Source: JBOGNO01 sp050747245
GTDB taxonomy: Bacteria > Acidobacteriota > Terriglobia > Acidiferrales > UBA7541
Length of the DNA stretch: 64,000 nt
Assembly: GCA_050747245.1 (NCBI GenBank)
Contig: JBOGNO010000009.1
Span: 124,001-188,000 of the forward strand
Direction: 5' to 3'
Positions 52,281-61,309 of this stretch are shown one piece after another. Under the pieces are notes generated by a model that saw nothing but the letters and a program-made list of their open reading frames with translations, searched no databases and was not told the DNA's origin. How positions within the stretch are numbered: the stretch's first letter is position 1; every line of letters begins with the position of its first letter. A program made the position numbers and the translations under genes.

Positions 52281-54506
52281 CTACCTCGGTTCCGCGGAAA
52301 CGACGGCGACTTCGGCCGCGGGCAAACGAATCACAAAGCGCGCGCCACAAGGCAAATTGTCTTCGACGCGCAGCGCGCCATTGTGCTCCGCGACAATGCG
52401 GCTGGCGATTGCAAGCCCCAGCCCGGTTCCGCGATCCTTGGTCGAAAAGTGCGGGAAAAAGAGTTTGTCCTTGTCCTCGGGCGAAATCCCGTGGCCGCTA
52501 TCGGCGATCTCGATTTCCACGCTGTCGCGTTCGCGGTCCGCGCGCGTGACGACGCGCAGGACGCGCAGCTTCGCACCTTCCATGGCATCCGCGGCGTTAT
52601 CGATCAAGTTCACCACCACGCGACGCAGCAATTCGGCATCGGCTTTCACCGCCGGAAGCGAGGCGGCGAGATTCTTTTCGAGCTGGATGCCTTCGAGGCG
52701 CCCGCGAAAGATTTCGAGCGCGCTCGAAACGATGGCGTTGGGATCCGCGGGCGAAAGCTTGGCGGCAGGGAAGCGCGCGAATTGCGAAAACTCGTCCACC
52801 AACGTCTTAAGGGTCATGACTTCGCGCTCGATGAGGCTGGCACATTCGGCAACAACGGATTCAAAATCCGTGCGCGCACTGCCGGCGCGACCCGCCGTCG
52901 AGCGTTCGAGATGCCGGCGCAACCGCTGCGCGGAAAGTTGAATCGGCGTGAGCGGGTTCTTGATCTCGTGCGCGATGCGTTGCGCTACTTCCTGCCACGC
53001 GGCGGCTTTTTGCGCACGGAGCACTTCGGTGACGTCGTCAATCACCACGACAAATCCGGGATTCGCACTGCGCGGGCCGAGCGAGCTGACCGTCACCGCC
53101 GCGTGCATCAGCCTTCCGCCCACGGGAATTTCCAGCTCGCGCGACGCTGCGCCCATGCGCAGGGATTTCCGCATGAGCTGCAGAATTTCGCGCGCCGTCT
53201 CCGCCCCGGCAATATTTTCAAGGGCCCGTGCGTCGCGCGCGGCATCTCCGAACATTTTCACCGCCGCTGAATTGGTGCGAATGATTTCACCGCTCGAATC
53301 GAGCGAAAGCACGCCAGTGGGAATGCTTTCGAGAATCGCTTCCGTGAGTTTCCGGCGGCGCTCCAATTCTTCGACGGCGAGTTGCAGGCTGCGGGTGAAA
53401 TCGTTGATTTGACGGTGGCCTTCGCCGAGCTGGCTGGTCATTTGATTGAAAGATGCGACCAGCGTGCCCAGCTCATCCTGCGCTTGCACTGTGACGCGAT
53501 AATCCAGATTGCCGCGCGCAATTTCCTCGGTCGCCTGTGCCAGCGCCTGAATCGGCACGGTCACCTGTTTGGAGAGAAACAGCGCCATCCATGTTGCGCA
53601 AAAAAGCAAGACGAGGGTAACGAGAGACAAGGACAGCAACATTTCGTTCTTCAACGCGCGGAGATGCTCGCTCTGTTGCGTGTATTCGTTAGTCTGATCT
53701 TCAATGATCTGAGTGCGCACCAGAAAATCGTCGGGAAGCATTCGCCCCACTACCAGGATCCCATCACGCACGGGCGTTTCAACGGCCATGAAGAGACAAT
53801 TTTCTTTTTCCCAGACCGAAATCCCATGATCGAGGGGTCTGAGTTTCCGGGGCGCGAGACGCGCGCGCGTCTCCGGCAAATCTTTCCAAGCAGGAGTTGC
53901 GTCCGGAAATTTGAAACCTGCGATCGCGTAGACGCTGGGCTTCCCGGAGGCATCCATGGCCCAAGAGTCTTCGGCGCCGAGCACCCGAGCATTCTCAACG
54001 GCCTTCCTGGCATCCGGCAAACCGCGCGTGCGGGAAACGGGGGCAGTCGCAGAGCGGGCGATGGAATTCAGTCGTTCCGCGGATTGCCCGCGCATATCAT
54101 CCTGCAGAGCTTTCGATTGCTGGGTGGCGATTTCGAGAGGGAGGGGAAACCATTTGCCGAGCGTGCGATTCATGAGCTGATAGCTCACGAAAAACAAGAA
54201 AGCGACGGGCAGCAGGGAAATCCCCATGGCCCCAAGAACCATTTTAGTTTTGAACCGCGCGCCCATCTGGCCGGCGCGGCGCTCAGCCAATAGCCGCAGC
54301 AGGCTACGCGTCAGCACGAGACTGAAGATGATGAAGGCGAGAAAAATGAACGCCGACAGCGCGAATAGGACGACGGCATCGCTGGCCCGCGATGGCTTGA
54401 ACGGAACATTGAGCGAGCCGAGCGTAAAAATCGCCGCAGCCAGCAGCGTCACCGCCAGCGCACCGAAGATCATCCACGCGCGATTTTTGCGCGGCGCGTT
54501 CAACAT
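52281..54506 (-). CDS. ntrY: NtrY-like membrane sensor histidine kinase
   Basis: Sensor kinase of 741 residues. About three N-terminal helices are followed by a large periplasmic-type region (about 130-290), a further helix and a HAMP domain (QVTVPIQALAQATEEIARGNLDYRV). A PAS domain comes next (LESIPTGVLSLDSSGEIIRTNSAA). HisKA has QRIAHEIKNPLTPIQLSAQRLRRHL, the NtrY-type H-box, and HATPase_c has NLIDNAADAMEG and RGTGLGLAIASRIV. Its start overlaps the nth-like stop by seven bases, so the three genes nth-like, ntrY and ntrX form one minus-strand operon. Confidence 0.93.
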   Translation of the reverse strand: MLNAPRKNRAWMIFGALAVTLLAAAIFTLGSLNVPFKPSRASDAVVLFALSAFIFLAFIIFSLVLTRSLLRLLAERRAGQMGARFKTKMVLGAMGISLLPVAFLFFVSYQLMNRTLGKWFPLPLEIATQQSKALQDDMRGQSAERLNSIARSATAPVSRTRGLPDARKAVENARVLGAEDSWAMDASGKPSVYAIAGFKFPDATPAWKDLPETRARLAPRKLRPLDHGISVWEKENCLFMAVETPVRDGILVVGRMLPDDFLVRTQIIEDQTNEYTQQSEHLRALKNEMLLSLSLVTLVLLFCATWMALFLSKQVTVPIQALAQATEEIARGNLDYRVTVQAQDELGTLVASFNQMTSQLGEGHRQINDFTRSLQLAVEELERRRKLTEAILESIPTGVLSLDSSGEIIRTNSAAVKMFGDAARDARALENIAGAETAREILQLMRKSLRMGAASRELEIPVGGRLMHAAVTVSSLGPRSANPGFVVVIDDVTEVLRAQKAAAWQEVAQRIAHEIKNPLTPIQLSAQRLRRHLERSTAGRAGSARTDFESVVAECASLIEREVMTLKTLVDEFSQFARFPAAKLSPADPNAIVSSALEIFRGRLEGIQLEKNLAASLPAVKADAELLRRVVVNLIDNAADAMEGAKLRVLRVVTRADRERDSVEIEIADSGHGISPEDKDKLFFPHFSTKDRGTGLGLAIASRIVAEHNGALRVEDNLPCGARFVIRLPAAEVAVVSAEPR

Positions 54507-55228
54507 CCCTCCTTCAAGAATGGCTCAAGCGGACATTCACGACACTTCGGTTCGCGCGGGCGGCACCAGTTTTTTCCCACTTGCACGAGGAGCGCATGGA
54601 ACTCATTGTACCGCGCCGCGTCCGGCGAAAGATTCCGCTCAAAGAACTCACGCATTTCATTGTACCGAGCATTCTCGCTTACCCAGCCATGCCGCGCCAG
54701 CACGCGCTTCGTGTAAGCGTCGATGACGAAAACCGGGCGCCCTCCGGCGTAGAGCAGAATGGAATCTGCAGTCTCGGGGCCGATGCCGTGCACGGCAAGC
54801 AATTTTTCACGAAGTTCCGGCGTCGGCGTGCGGAACATCCTGTTAAGCGAGCCACCGTACTGCTTGCGCAGAAAGCGCACGAACGCTTTTAACTTCCTGG
54901 CTTTTTGTCTGAAGTAACCGGATGGACGAACCAGGCGCGCCAATCGGGAGAATGACACTTTCTCGATGGCAAGCGGCGTGAGCAGTTTCTCCCGGCGCAG
55001 ATTCAGGATGGCCTTTTCGACGTTCGTCCATGCGGTGCTCTGAGTGAGGATGGCTCCCACAAGGACCTCAAATGGCGTCCGGCCCGGCCACCAATGTTGC
55101 GGCCCAAGCGAATCAAGCAAGACCTTGAAGTAAGCATCGAGCGGTGGAATCTTCGCGGCATGCGCATACACGTCTCCGGAAGCTTTATGGGGAAGTGCAG
55201 CGCCAGCGAATTGGGAGAATAAAGACAC
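54500..55228 (-). CDS. Endonuclease III-related DNA glycosylase (MagIII/COG2231-like)
   Basis: HhH-GPD base-excision glycosylase, 242 residues. It shows WWPGRTPFEVLVGAILTQSTAWTNVEKAI, the helix-hairpin-helix LLAVHGIGPETADSILLYAGG and the catalytic-Asp segment FVIDAYTKRVLARHG. The lysine of bifunctional Nth (GxGRKTA) is Glu here (GIGPETAD), so a monofunctional glycosylase without lyase activity is expected. The cysteine ligands run C-x6-C-x2-C-x9-C, compared with x5 in Nth, so a 4Fe-4S cluster is possible but the spacing is odd. It overlaps ntrY. Confidence 0.85.
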   Translation of the reverse strand: MSLFSQFAGAALPHKASGDVYAHAAKIPPLDAYFKVLLDSLGPQHWWPGRTPFEVLVGAILTQSTAWTNVEKAILNLRREKLLTPLAIEKVSFSRLARLVRPSGYFRQKARKLKAFVRFLRKQYGGSLNRMFRTPTPELREKLLAVHGIGPETADSILLYAGGRPVFVIDAYTKRVLARHGWVSENARYNEMREFFERNLSPDAARYNEFHALLVQVGKNWCRPREPKCRECPLEPFLKEGC

Positions 55229-55232
55229 TTTT

Positions 55233-55247
55233 TGGCAAGATAGCAGC
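55233..55247 (+). promoter_or_regulatory. Weak sigma-54-like element before pilB
   Basis: TGGCAAGATAGCAGC has the GG-N10-GC spacing and a good -24 half (TGGCAAG), but a poor -12 half (CAGC instead of TTGC). It lies in the divergent gap, about 165 bases before the pilB ATG. It is only suggestive and is listed because the downstream pilins have better copies. Confidence 0.25.
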
Positions 55248-55412
55248 CAAAGAATGTCAAATCAAGAGGTGAGTGTGGTCAATTGGCCACGACTGTACCT
55301 CCGTACAGGGATTAGCAGATACACCAAGCGGAGGGCTCTAAGGGCTGGTTCTAGTACCACCTACATGCTAGCTTGCGACAAGCGGCGCAAAACAGCGCGC
55401 TCGGAGTGTGGA

Positions 55413-57128
55413 ATGTCGTCCCGCCTCGGTGAAATACTGGTCAAAGACGGGCTGGTCTCTGCCCAGCAATTGAAGCAGGCGCTCGACTACCAGAAACAGC
55501 ATTCGGGGAAGCTGGGTACCTGTCTGGTGAAACTGGGTTTAGTCAGTGACGAAGACATCACCGCGGTGCTCTCGCGGCAGTATGGCGTTCCTTCCATCAA
55601 CCTGAAGTTTTATGAGGTAGATCCAGCGGTGATCAAGCTGGTGCCGCAGGACACTGCCATCCGCTACCAAATTGTGCCGCTCTCGCGCGTGGGCTCCACG
55701 CTCACGATCGCCATGACAGACCCCACGAACGTCTTCGCCATGGACGACATCAAGTTCATGACCGGATTCAACGTGGAGCCCGTGGTGGCTTCCGAAGCGG
55801 CCATCACCGAAGCCATTGGGAAGTTTTACGGCGAAGTGGAAAGCGTAGAAGAACTCGACAGCGTAATGAAGGAGCTGGCCGGCGAGGAAGCCGACCTGGA
55901 ACTGCAGGCAGAAGACGCGGAGATGGATCTCGCTGCGCTCGAGAAGGCAGCAGAAGAAGCTCCGATCATCAAGCTTGTGAACCTGGTGCTTACGGACGCG
56001 GTGAAACGCGGGGCAAGCGATATCCACGTGGAACCGTATGAGAAAGAGCTGCGCGTGCGCTTTCGCATTGACGGCGTGCTGCAAAACGTGATGGCGCCGC
56101 CTCTGAAACTGAAAGACGCCATCAGCAGCCGCATCAAGATCATGGCCAAGCTGGACATCAGCGAAAAGCGTCTGCCGCAGGACGGCCGGATCATGATTAA
56201 GTATGCGAAGGATGGGAAGCGCCGCGAACTGGACTTCCGTGTTTCAACGGTGCCCACGCTCTTCGGTGAAAAAATAGTTCTCCGCCTGCTCGATAAAGAG
56301 AATCTCCGTCTGGACATGACCAAACTGGGATTCGAGCCGGAATCACTGGAAAAGTTCGAGAGGCAAATTCTGAAGCCCTATGGGATGGTGCTGGTGACGG
56401 GGCCGACAGGGTCGGGAAAAACCAACACGCTGTATTCCTCCGTGTCGCGGCTGAACACCCTCGACACCAACATCATGACTGCCGAAGACCCGGTGGAATT
56501 CCAGCTTCCGGGAGTCAATCAGGTACAGATGAAGGAGCAAATCGGACTGAATTTCTCCTCCGCGCTTCGCGCGTTCCTGCGACAAGACCCCAACATCATT
56601 CTCGTCGGCGAGATCCGCGATTTCGAGACGGCGGAAATCGCCGTGAAAGCCGCGCTGACGGGACACCTGGTGCTTTCCACTCTGCACACGAACGACGCGC
56701 CTTCGACGATCAGCCGATTGATGAACATGGGCATCGAGCCGTTTCTGGTGGCGACTTCGGTGAACCTGATTTGCGCGCAACGACTGGTCCGGCGAATCTG
56801 CGCGGGATGCAAAGAGCCTCTGCCGATTCCGCAACAGGCGCTCTTGGACGCGGGTTATCTGCCGGAGGAAGCGACGAATGTTCAGGCGTGTCACGGACGC
56901 GGCTGCGCGACGTGCAGCAACACGGGCTACAAAGGACGCGTCGGCTTATACGAGGTGATGGAAATCAACGACGAGTTGCGCGAACTGATTCTAGTGGGCG
57001 CCTCAGCGCTGGAACTGCGGAAGAAGGCGATTGACAACGGGATGATTTCGCTGCGGCGCAGCGGCCTGCTGAAAATTGCGGCGGGAGTGGCCACTCTCGA
57101 AGAAGTGCTGCGCGAGACGGTGCTTTAG
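55413..57128 (+). CDS. pilB: Type IV pilus extension ATPase PilB
   Basis: Hexameric ATPase powering pilus polymerisation. The start at ATG 55413 (GGAG six bases upstream) gives 571 residues; the frame is open to 55254 without family features. The N-terminal MshEN/GspE-N domain is LGEILVKDGLVSAQQLKQALDYQ. The GspE core has Walker A GPTGSGKTN (about 329), Asp boxes, VGEIRDFETAE (about 397) and HTNDAPSTISRL. The zinc tetracysteine is CAGC (about 462) and CATC (about 496). It is followed by pilT 11 bases later. Confidence 0.95.
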   Translation: MSSRLGEILVKDGLVSAQQLKQALDYQKQHSGKLGTCLVKLGLVSDEDITAVLSRQYGVPSINLKFYEVDPAVIKLVPQDTAIRYQIVPLSRVGSTLTIAMTDPTNVFAMDDIKFMTGFNVEPVVASEAAITEAIGKFYGEVESVEELDSVMKELAGEEADLELQAEDAEMDLAALEKAAEEAPIIKLVNLVLTDAVKRGASDIHVEPYEKELRVRFRIDGVLQNVMAPPLKLKDAISSRIKIMAKLDISEKRLPQDGRIMIKYAKDGKRRELDFRVSTVPTLFGEKIVLRLLDKENLRLDMTKLGFEPESLEKFERQILKPYGMVLVTGPTGSGKTNTLYSSVSRLNTLDTNIMTAEDPVEFQLPGVNQVQMKEQIGLNFSSALRAFLRQDPNIILVGEIRDFETAEIAVKAALTGHLVLSTLHTNDAPSTISRLMNMGIEPFLVATSVNLICAQRLVRRICAGCKEPLPIPQQALLDAGYLPEEATNVQACHGRGCATCSNTGYKGRVGLYEVMEINDELRELILVGASALELRKKAIDNGMISLRRSGLLKIAAGVATLEEVLRETVL

Positions 57129-57139
57129 AGGAGGAGAAC

Positions 57140-58252
57140 ATGCCGGGAATCACTTTAAGCGAACTGCTGAAAAAGATGATCGAGCTGGGAGGGAGCGACT
57201 TGCACCTCTCCACCAACAGCGCGCCGCGGGTGCGCGTGCACGGCAAGCTGCGGCCGCTGGACATGCCGCCGCTGACCGCAGCGGATACGAAAGCGCTGGC
57301 GTACAGCGTGCTCACCGACGCACAGAAGCACCGGCTGGAAGAGAATCTGGAGCTCGACTTCTCGTTCGGCCTGAAAAATCTGGCGCGCTTCCGCGGAAAT
57401 ATTTTTCACCAGCGAGGCGCGGTCTCCGCGGTCTTCCGCACGATTCCCTGGGAGATCAAGAATTTCGACGCGCTGGGTCTGCCGCAAGTGATCAAGGGAC
57501 TGTGCGAAAAGCCGCGAGGGCTGGTGCTGGTGACCGGGCCGACCGGATCGGGGAAATCGACGACGCTGGCGGCGATGATCGACAAGATCAACGTCGAGCG
57601 CGAGGAACACATCGTCACCATCGAAGACCCCATCGAATTCCTGCACAACCACAAGAAGTGCCTGGTGAACCAGCGCGAAGTGCATTCCGACACACATTCT
57701 TTCGCGAATTCGCTGCGCGCGGCGTTGCGCGAAGACCCCGACGTGGTCCTGATCGGGGAAATGCGAGACCTGGAAACCATCGAATCGGCGCTGCGCATCG
57801 CCGAGACGGGCCACCTTACGTTCGCCACGCTGCATACGAACTCCGCAAGTTCAACGATCAATCGCATCGTGGACGTCTTTCCCGCGCACCAGCAACCGCA
57901 GGTGCGCGCGCAGCTTTCGCTGGTGCTGGAGGGAATCCTTTGCCAGGCATTGCTGCCACGGACGGACGGACGCGGCCGCGTGATGGTGATGGAGGTACTG
58001 GTGCCCACGGCAGCCATACGCAACCTGATCCGCGAGGACAAGATCCACCAGATTTATTCCGCGATGCAGACGGGCACGGCGCAGACCGGAATGCAGACAT
58101 TCAACCAGGGTCTGGCGAACGCCTATTTCCAAAAGCAAGTTACGCTGGAAATGGCGATGGGGCGATCGTCGCATGCCGATGAATTACAGGATTTGATCAA
58201 CCGGGGAGTCGTTTCACCGCAATCACCGGGCAAAGCACCGGTGCGGCGTTAG
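57140..58252 (+). CDS. pilT: Type IV pilus retraction ATPase PilT
   Basis: Hexameric ATPase that disassembles the pilus for twitching motility. Its 370 residues contain the N-terminal PAS-like domain (LLKKMIELGGSDLHLSTNSAPRVRVHGKL), Walker A GPTGSGKST (about 132), VTIEDPIEF and LIGEMRDLETIESAL. HTNSASSTINRIVDVFPAHQQ and the PilT signature AIRNLIREDKIHQIYSAMQTG (about 291) follow. The signature separates it from PilB and PilU-type paralogues. It lies between pilB and pilC in one operon. Confidence 0.96.
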   Translation: MPGITLSELLKKMIELGGSDLHLSTNSAPRVRVHGKLRPLDMPPLTAADTKALAYSVLTDAQKHRLEENLELDFSFGLKNLARFRGNIFHQRGAVSAVFRTIPWEIKNFDALGLPQVIKGLCEKPRGLVLVTGPTGSGKSTTLAAMIDKINVEREEHIVTIEDPIEFLHNHKKCLVNQREVHSDTHSFANSLRAALREDPDVVLIGEMRDLETIESALRIAETGHLTFATLHTNSASSTINRIVDVFPAHQQPQVRAQLSLVLEGILCQALLPRTDGRGRVMVMEVLVPTAAIRNLIREDKIHQIYSAMQTGTAQTGMQTFNQGLANAYFQKQVTLEMAMGRSSHADELQDLINRGVVSPQSPGKAPVRR

Positions 58253-58279
58253 GAAAGAAAATCGAAAAGGAGAGAGGCC

Positions 58280-59497
58280 ATGCCTGTATATACCTACAAG
58301 GGCGTCAATCGCGCGGGGACTTCGGTCTCCGGAGAACGCGCGGCACAGAGCAAAGCTGAACTGGCGAACCTGCTGCGCCGCGAGCAAATCAACGTTTCCA
58401 AAGTGTCGGAGAAGGGAAAAGAATTCGCTTTTCCTACCTTCGGCGGGGGCGTGACCAGCAAAGAACTGGCCGTCTTCACCCGGCAATTCTCGGTGATGAT
58501 CGACGCCGGATTGCCGCTGGTGCAGTGCCTGGAGATCTTGGCCGGCCAGCAGGACAACAAGACGTTCCAGAAAATTCTGACCGGAGTGCGCGGATCTGTG
58601 GAGGGTGGCTCGACGCTTTCAGGCGCCATGCGCGGATTCGAAAAAGTGTTCGACCCGCTGTACTACAACATGGTGGAAGCGGGCGAAACGGGCGGTATTC
58701 TGGATACCATTCTGCAGCGGCTTTCCACGTACATCGAGAAGAACGTAAAGCTGAAGCGTGCCGTTAAGTCCGCGATGATTTACCCGATCTCGGTGCTCAG
58801 CATCGCTGCGGGAGTCATCGCGCTGTTGTTGTGGAAGGTCGTGCCCATCTTCGTGACGCTGTTCAACGGACTGGGGGCTGAGCTTCCGCTGCCGACGCGC
58901 ATCGTCATTGGGCTCAGCAATCTGATCGGCAGCATTTACGGCGGATTGCTCCTGGCGCTGGTTATCGGGATCGTGATCGGCCTCAAGGTGTGGTACGGCA
59001 CGCCCAAAGGACGCATGGTTTTGGACGCGGTCATTCTAAAACTGCCGGTGCTCGGCATCCTGATGCGCAAAATCGCGGTAGCGCGATTCAGCCGCACACT
59101 GGGGACGCTGATTTCAAGCGGCGTGCCGATTCTCGAAGGGCTGGACATCACCGCGCGCACAGCAGGTAACGCGGTGGTGGAAAGCGCCATCCTCAAAACG
59201 CGCAAGGCGGTGGAAGCTGGGAGGTCTCTGGTTGAGCCATTGAAGGACACGGAAGTGTTTCCGGGCATGGTCACGCAGATGATTGGCGTGGGCGAACAGA
59301 CCGGAGCTATGGACGCGATGCTGGCGAAAATCGCCGATTTCTACGAAGAAGAAGTAGACGCGGCCGTAAAAGACCTGCTCACGGCCCTGGAGCCGGTGAT
59401 GATCGTGTTCTTGGGAGTAGTGGTGGGCGGCATCGTGATTTCGATGTACCTCCCACTCTTTTCGCTGATCGGGCAGCTCGCCGGCGGAGGTCACTAA
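58280..59497 (+). CDS. pilC: Type IV pilus inner-membrane platform protein PilC
   Basis: Polytopic inner-membrane protein that couples the motor ATPases to pilin polymerisation. The 405 residues have two T2SSF domains (TRQFSVMIDAGLPLVQCLEILAGQQ and FSRTLGTLISSGVPILEGLDITARTAGN). The transmembrane segments are ISVLSIAAGVIALLLWKVVPIF, GLLLALVIGIVIGL and the C-terminal VMIVFLGVVVGGIVISMYLPLF. Its position after pilT is typical. Confidence 0.96.
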   Translation: MPVYTYKGVNRAGTSVSGERAAQSKAELANLLRREQINVSKVSEKGKEFAFPTFGGGVTSKELAVFTRQFSVMIDAGLPLVQCLEILAGQQDNKTFQKILTGVRGSVEGGSTLSGAMRGFEKVFDPLYYNMVEAGETGGILDTILQRLSTYIEKNVKLKRAVKSAMIYPISVLSIAAGVIALLLWKVVPIFVTLFNGLGAELPLPTRIVIGLSNLIGSIYGGLLLALVIGIVIGLKVWYGTPKGRMVLDAVILKLPVLGILMRKIAVARFSRTLGTLISSGVPILEGLDITARTAGNAVVESAILKTRKAVEAGRSLVEPLKDTEVFPGMVTQMIGVGEQTGAMDAMLAKIADFYEEEVDAAVKDLLTALEPVMIVFLGVVVGGIVISMYLPLFSLIGQLAGGGH

Positions 59498-59584
59498 ATC
59501 TGATTGGGATGTTTGTCCGAAGAAGAAGTTGTTCTCCGGAGCGCCGGTTCATTGGAAAGGCCGGGGCTCCGGCGAACGGCGGCG

Positions 59585-61297
59585 ATGCATAAGGGCAGGG
59601 AACTGGTGGAACTGGCACACAATCAAATCGAATGGCTGGCGTGGCTGGGGCGAGTCCGATATGTGATTCTCGCTCTGGTGCTGGGAATCGTCCTGACGGT
59701 TCACCAGCTAACCGCGCAGCCGCTCAACGCAAGATTTTTTGTTCCCGTCATCGTGATTTGGTTCGTTCTCGCGACGCTGGACATGCTTCTGGTGCGCACG
59801 CTCGGGAGCGTGGCCTGGTTGGCTCCGCTGCAGGTGATCTGCGACCTCCTGCTCATCACCGGGCTTGTGTATTCAACGGGGGAGCACGAGAGCTATTTTG
59901 TTCCGCTTTATTTGCTCGCCATTTTGATGGCCAGCATGCTTTTCTCGCGGCACGGGGCGTACCTAGCCGCGGGCGGAAGCTTCGTGCTGCTGGGCGCGCT
60001 GGTGGAACTCGCATTTTACGGGCTCATTCCGCGCACTTCAGCCGCGATGCCGGGCAGCCGGGCTTTGCAATCCTGGATCATCATCAACCTCTTCGCCTTT
60101 CTTGCCGTGGCCTATCTCGCCACTCTTCTGACACAGAGCTTGCGCCGCAAGGGAGTGGAGCTGGAAGAAAAGCGCGAGGAGCTGAAAGACCTCCAGACGT
60201 TTAACGAAGATATTTTGCAATCCATGCGTGGGGGACTCCTGATCACAGATCTCGCCGGACGCGTTCTGCTGCTGAATCGCGCGGGCGCCGATATTACAGG
60301 TTGTTCTTCAGAATCGGTGCGAGGCCGAGATGTTCACGAGATGTTTTCCACGTTCTGGAATATCGCGAGCGGCGATGTAGCCAGCGAATCCGTAGCTCGA
60401 CTGGAAGCCGAATTCAAAACACCTTCCGGAGCGACACTCTATCTGGGACTTTCCGTTTCGCCACTTCGCTCGGGCCAGAAAGAAACCACCGGATACGTCT
60501 TCAATTTCCAGGACTTGACCGAACTGAAGAGACTCGAATCAGAAATTGCCACGAAGGATCGCATGGCGGCGCTGGGCCGGCTCTCCGCCGGGATTGCCCA
60601 CGAAATCCGCCAGCCGCTCACGGCCATGTCCGGGGCGCTGAAAGAGCTGGCCCGACTGGCTCCCCTGGATGAGGACGACAAGAAACTGGTGCAGATCGTG
60701 ACGCGTGAATCGCAGCGATTAAATCAAATCATTACCGATTTCCTGGATTACGCTCGCGACAAGAACTACGAACTCAAAGAGCAGAATATCGTACCGTTGG
60801 TTGAGGAGACGCTGACGTTGTTGAGCTGCCAGGCCGGGTTCACGCAGAAATACCGCCTGGAGCGCGACTATGCGGCCCGAGTGGTGCGGGCGCGTGTGGA
60901 TCGCGACAGGCTCAAGCAGGTTTTCTGGAATCTCTGCAACAATGCGATGCGCGCAATGCCAACGGGCGGAGTTCTGAAGGTGCGCATCGAGAGTGAAGGG
61001 CGAAATGTGCTGATTCGCTTCCGGGATACGGGCGTTGGTTTGGATGCCACACAATCGGCAAAACTTTTCGAGCCATTCCAGACGGGCTTCCAGGACGGCA
61101 CGGGCCTGGGACTCGCTATTGTGTACCAGATCGTGCAGGTGCACGGAGGGCGTATCCGCGTGGCATCGGAAAAAGGGCGCGGCGCAGAGTTCAGCGTGGA
61201 ACTTCCACGCTTGCAAGATGCAAAGCAGAAGAAGCCGGAGGCGACGAGTTCCACCGGCGCAGAAGAATTGAGCCTGGAAACTGTGAAACAAGGCTGA
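59585..61297 (+). CDS. pilS: Sensor histidine kinase PilS
   Basis: Membrane kinase that controls pilin transcription through PilR. The start at ATG 59585 gives 570 residues; no strong ribosome-binding site is visible and the frame is open to 59504. Six N-terminal helices (about 15-180) form the sensor. PAS comes next (ILQSMRGGLLITDLAGRVLLLNRAG, about 210-310), then HisKA with GIAHEIRQPLTAMSGALKEL (Gln replaces the usual Asn of HEIRNPL). HATPase_c has NLCNNAMRAMP, DTGVGLD and DGTGLGLAIVYQIVQVHGG. PilR is encoded 12 bases downstream. Confidence 0.93.
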   Translation: MHKGRELVELAHNQIEWLAWLGRVRYVILALVLGIVLTVHQLTAQPLNARFFVPVIVIWFVLATLDMLLVRTLGSVAWLAPLQVICDLLLITGLVYSTGEHESYFVPLYLLAILMASMLFSRHGAYLAAGGSFVLLGALVELAFYGLIPRTSAAMPGSRALQSWIIINLFAFLAVAYLATLLTQSLRRKGVELEEKREELKDLQTFNEDILQSMRGGLLITDLAGRVLLLNRAGADITGCSSESVRGRDVHEMFSTFWNIASGDVASESVARLEAEFKTPSGATLYLGLSVSPLRSGQKETTGYVFNFQDLTELKRLESEIATKDRMAALGRLSAGIAHEIRQPLTAMSGALKELARLAPLDEDDKKLVQIVTRESQRLNQIITDFLDYARDKNYELKEQNIVPLVEETLTLLSCQAGFTQKYRLERDYAARVVRARVDRDRLKQVFWNLCNNAMRAMPTGGVLKVRIESEGRNVLIRFRDTGVGLDATQSAKLFEPFQTGFQDGTGLGLAIVYQIVQVHGGRIRVASEKGRGAEFSVELPRLQDAKQKKPEATSSTGAEELSLETVKQG

Positions 61298-61309
61298 GGA
61301 AGAGGCGCT

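Noticed and set aside
57076..58182. 368-codon plus-strand frame overlapping pilT in another phase
   Set aside because: Arg/Gly-rich shadow of pilT with no features, whereas pilT is unambiguous.
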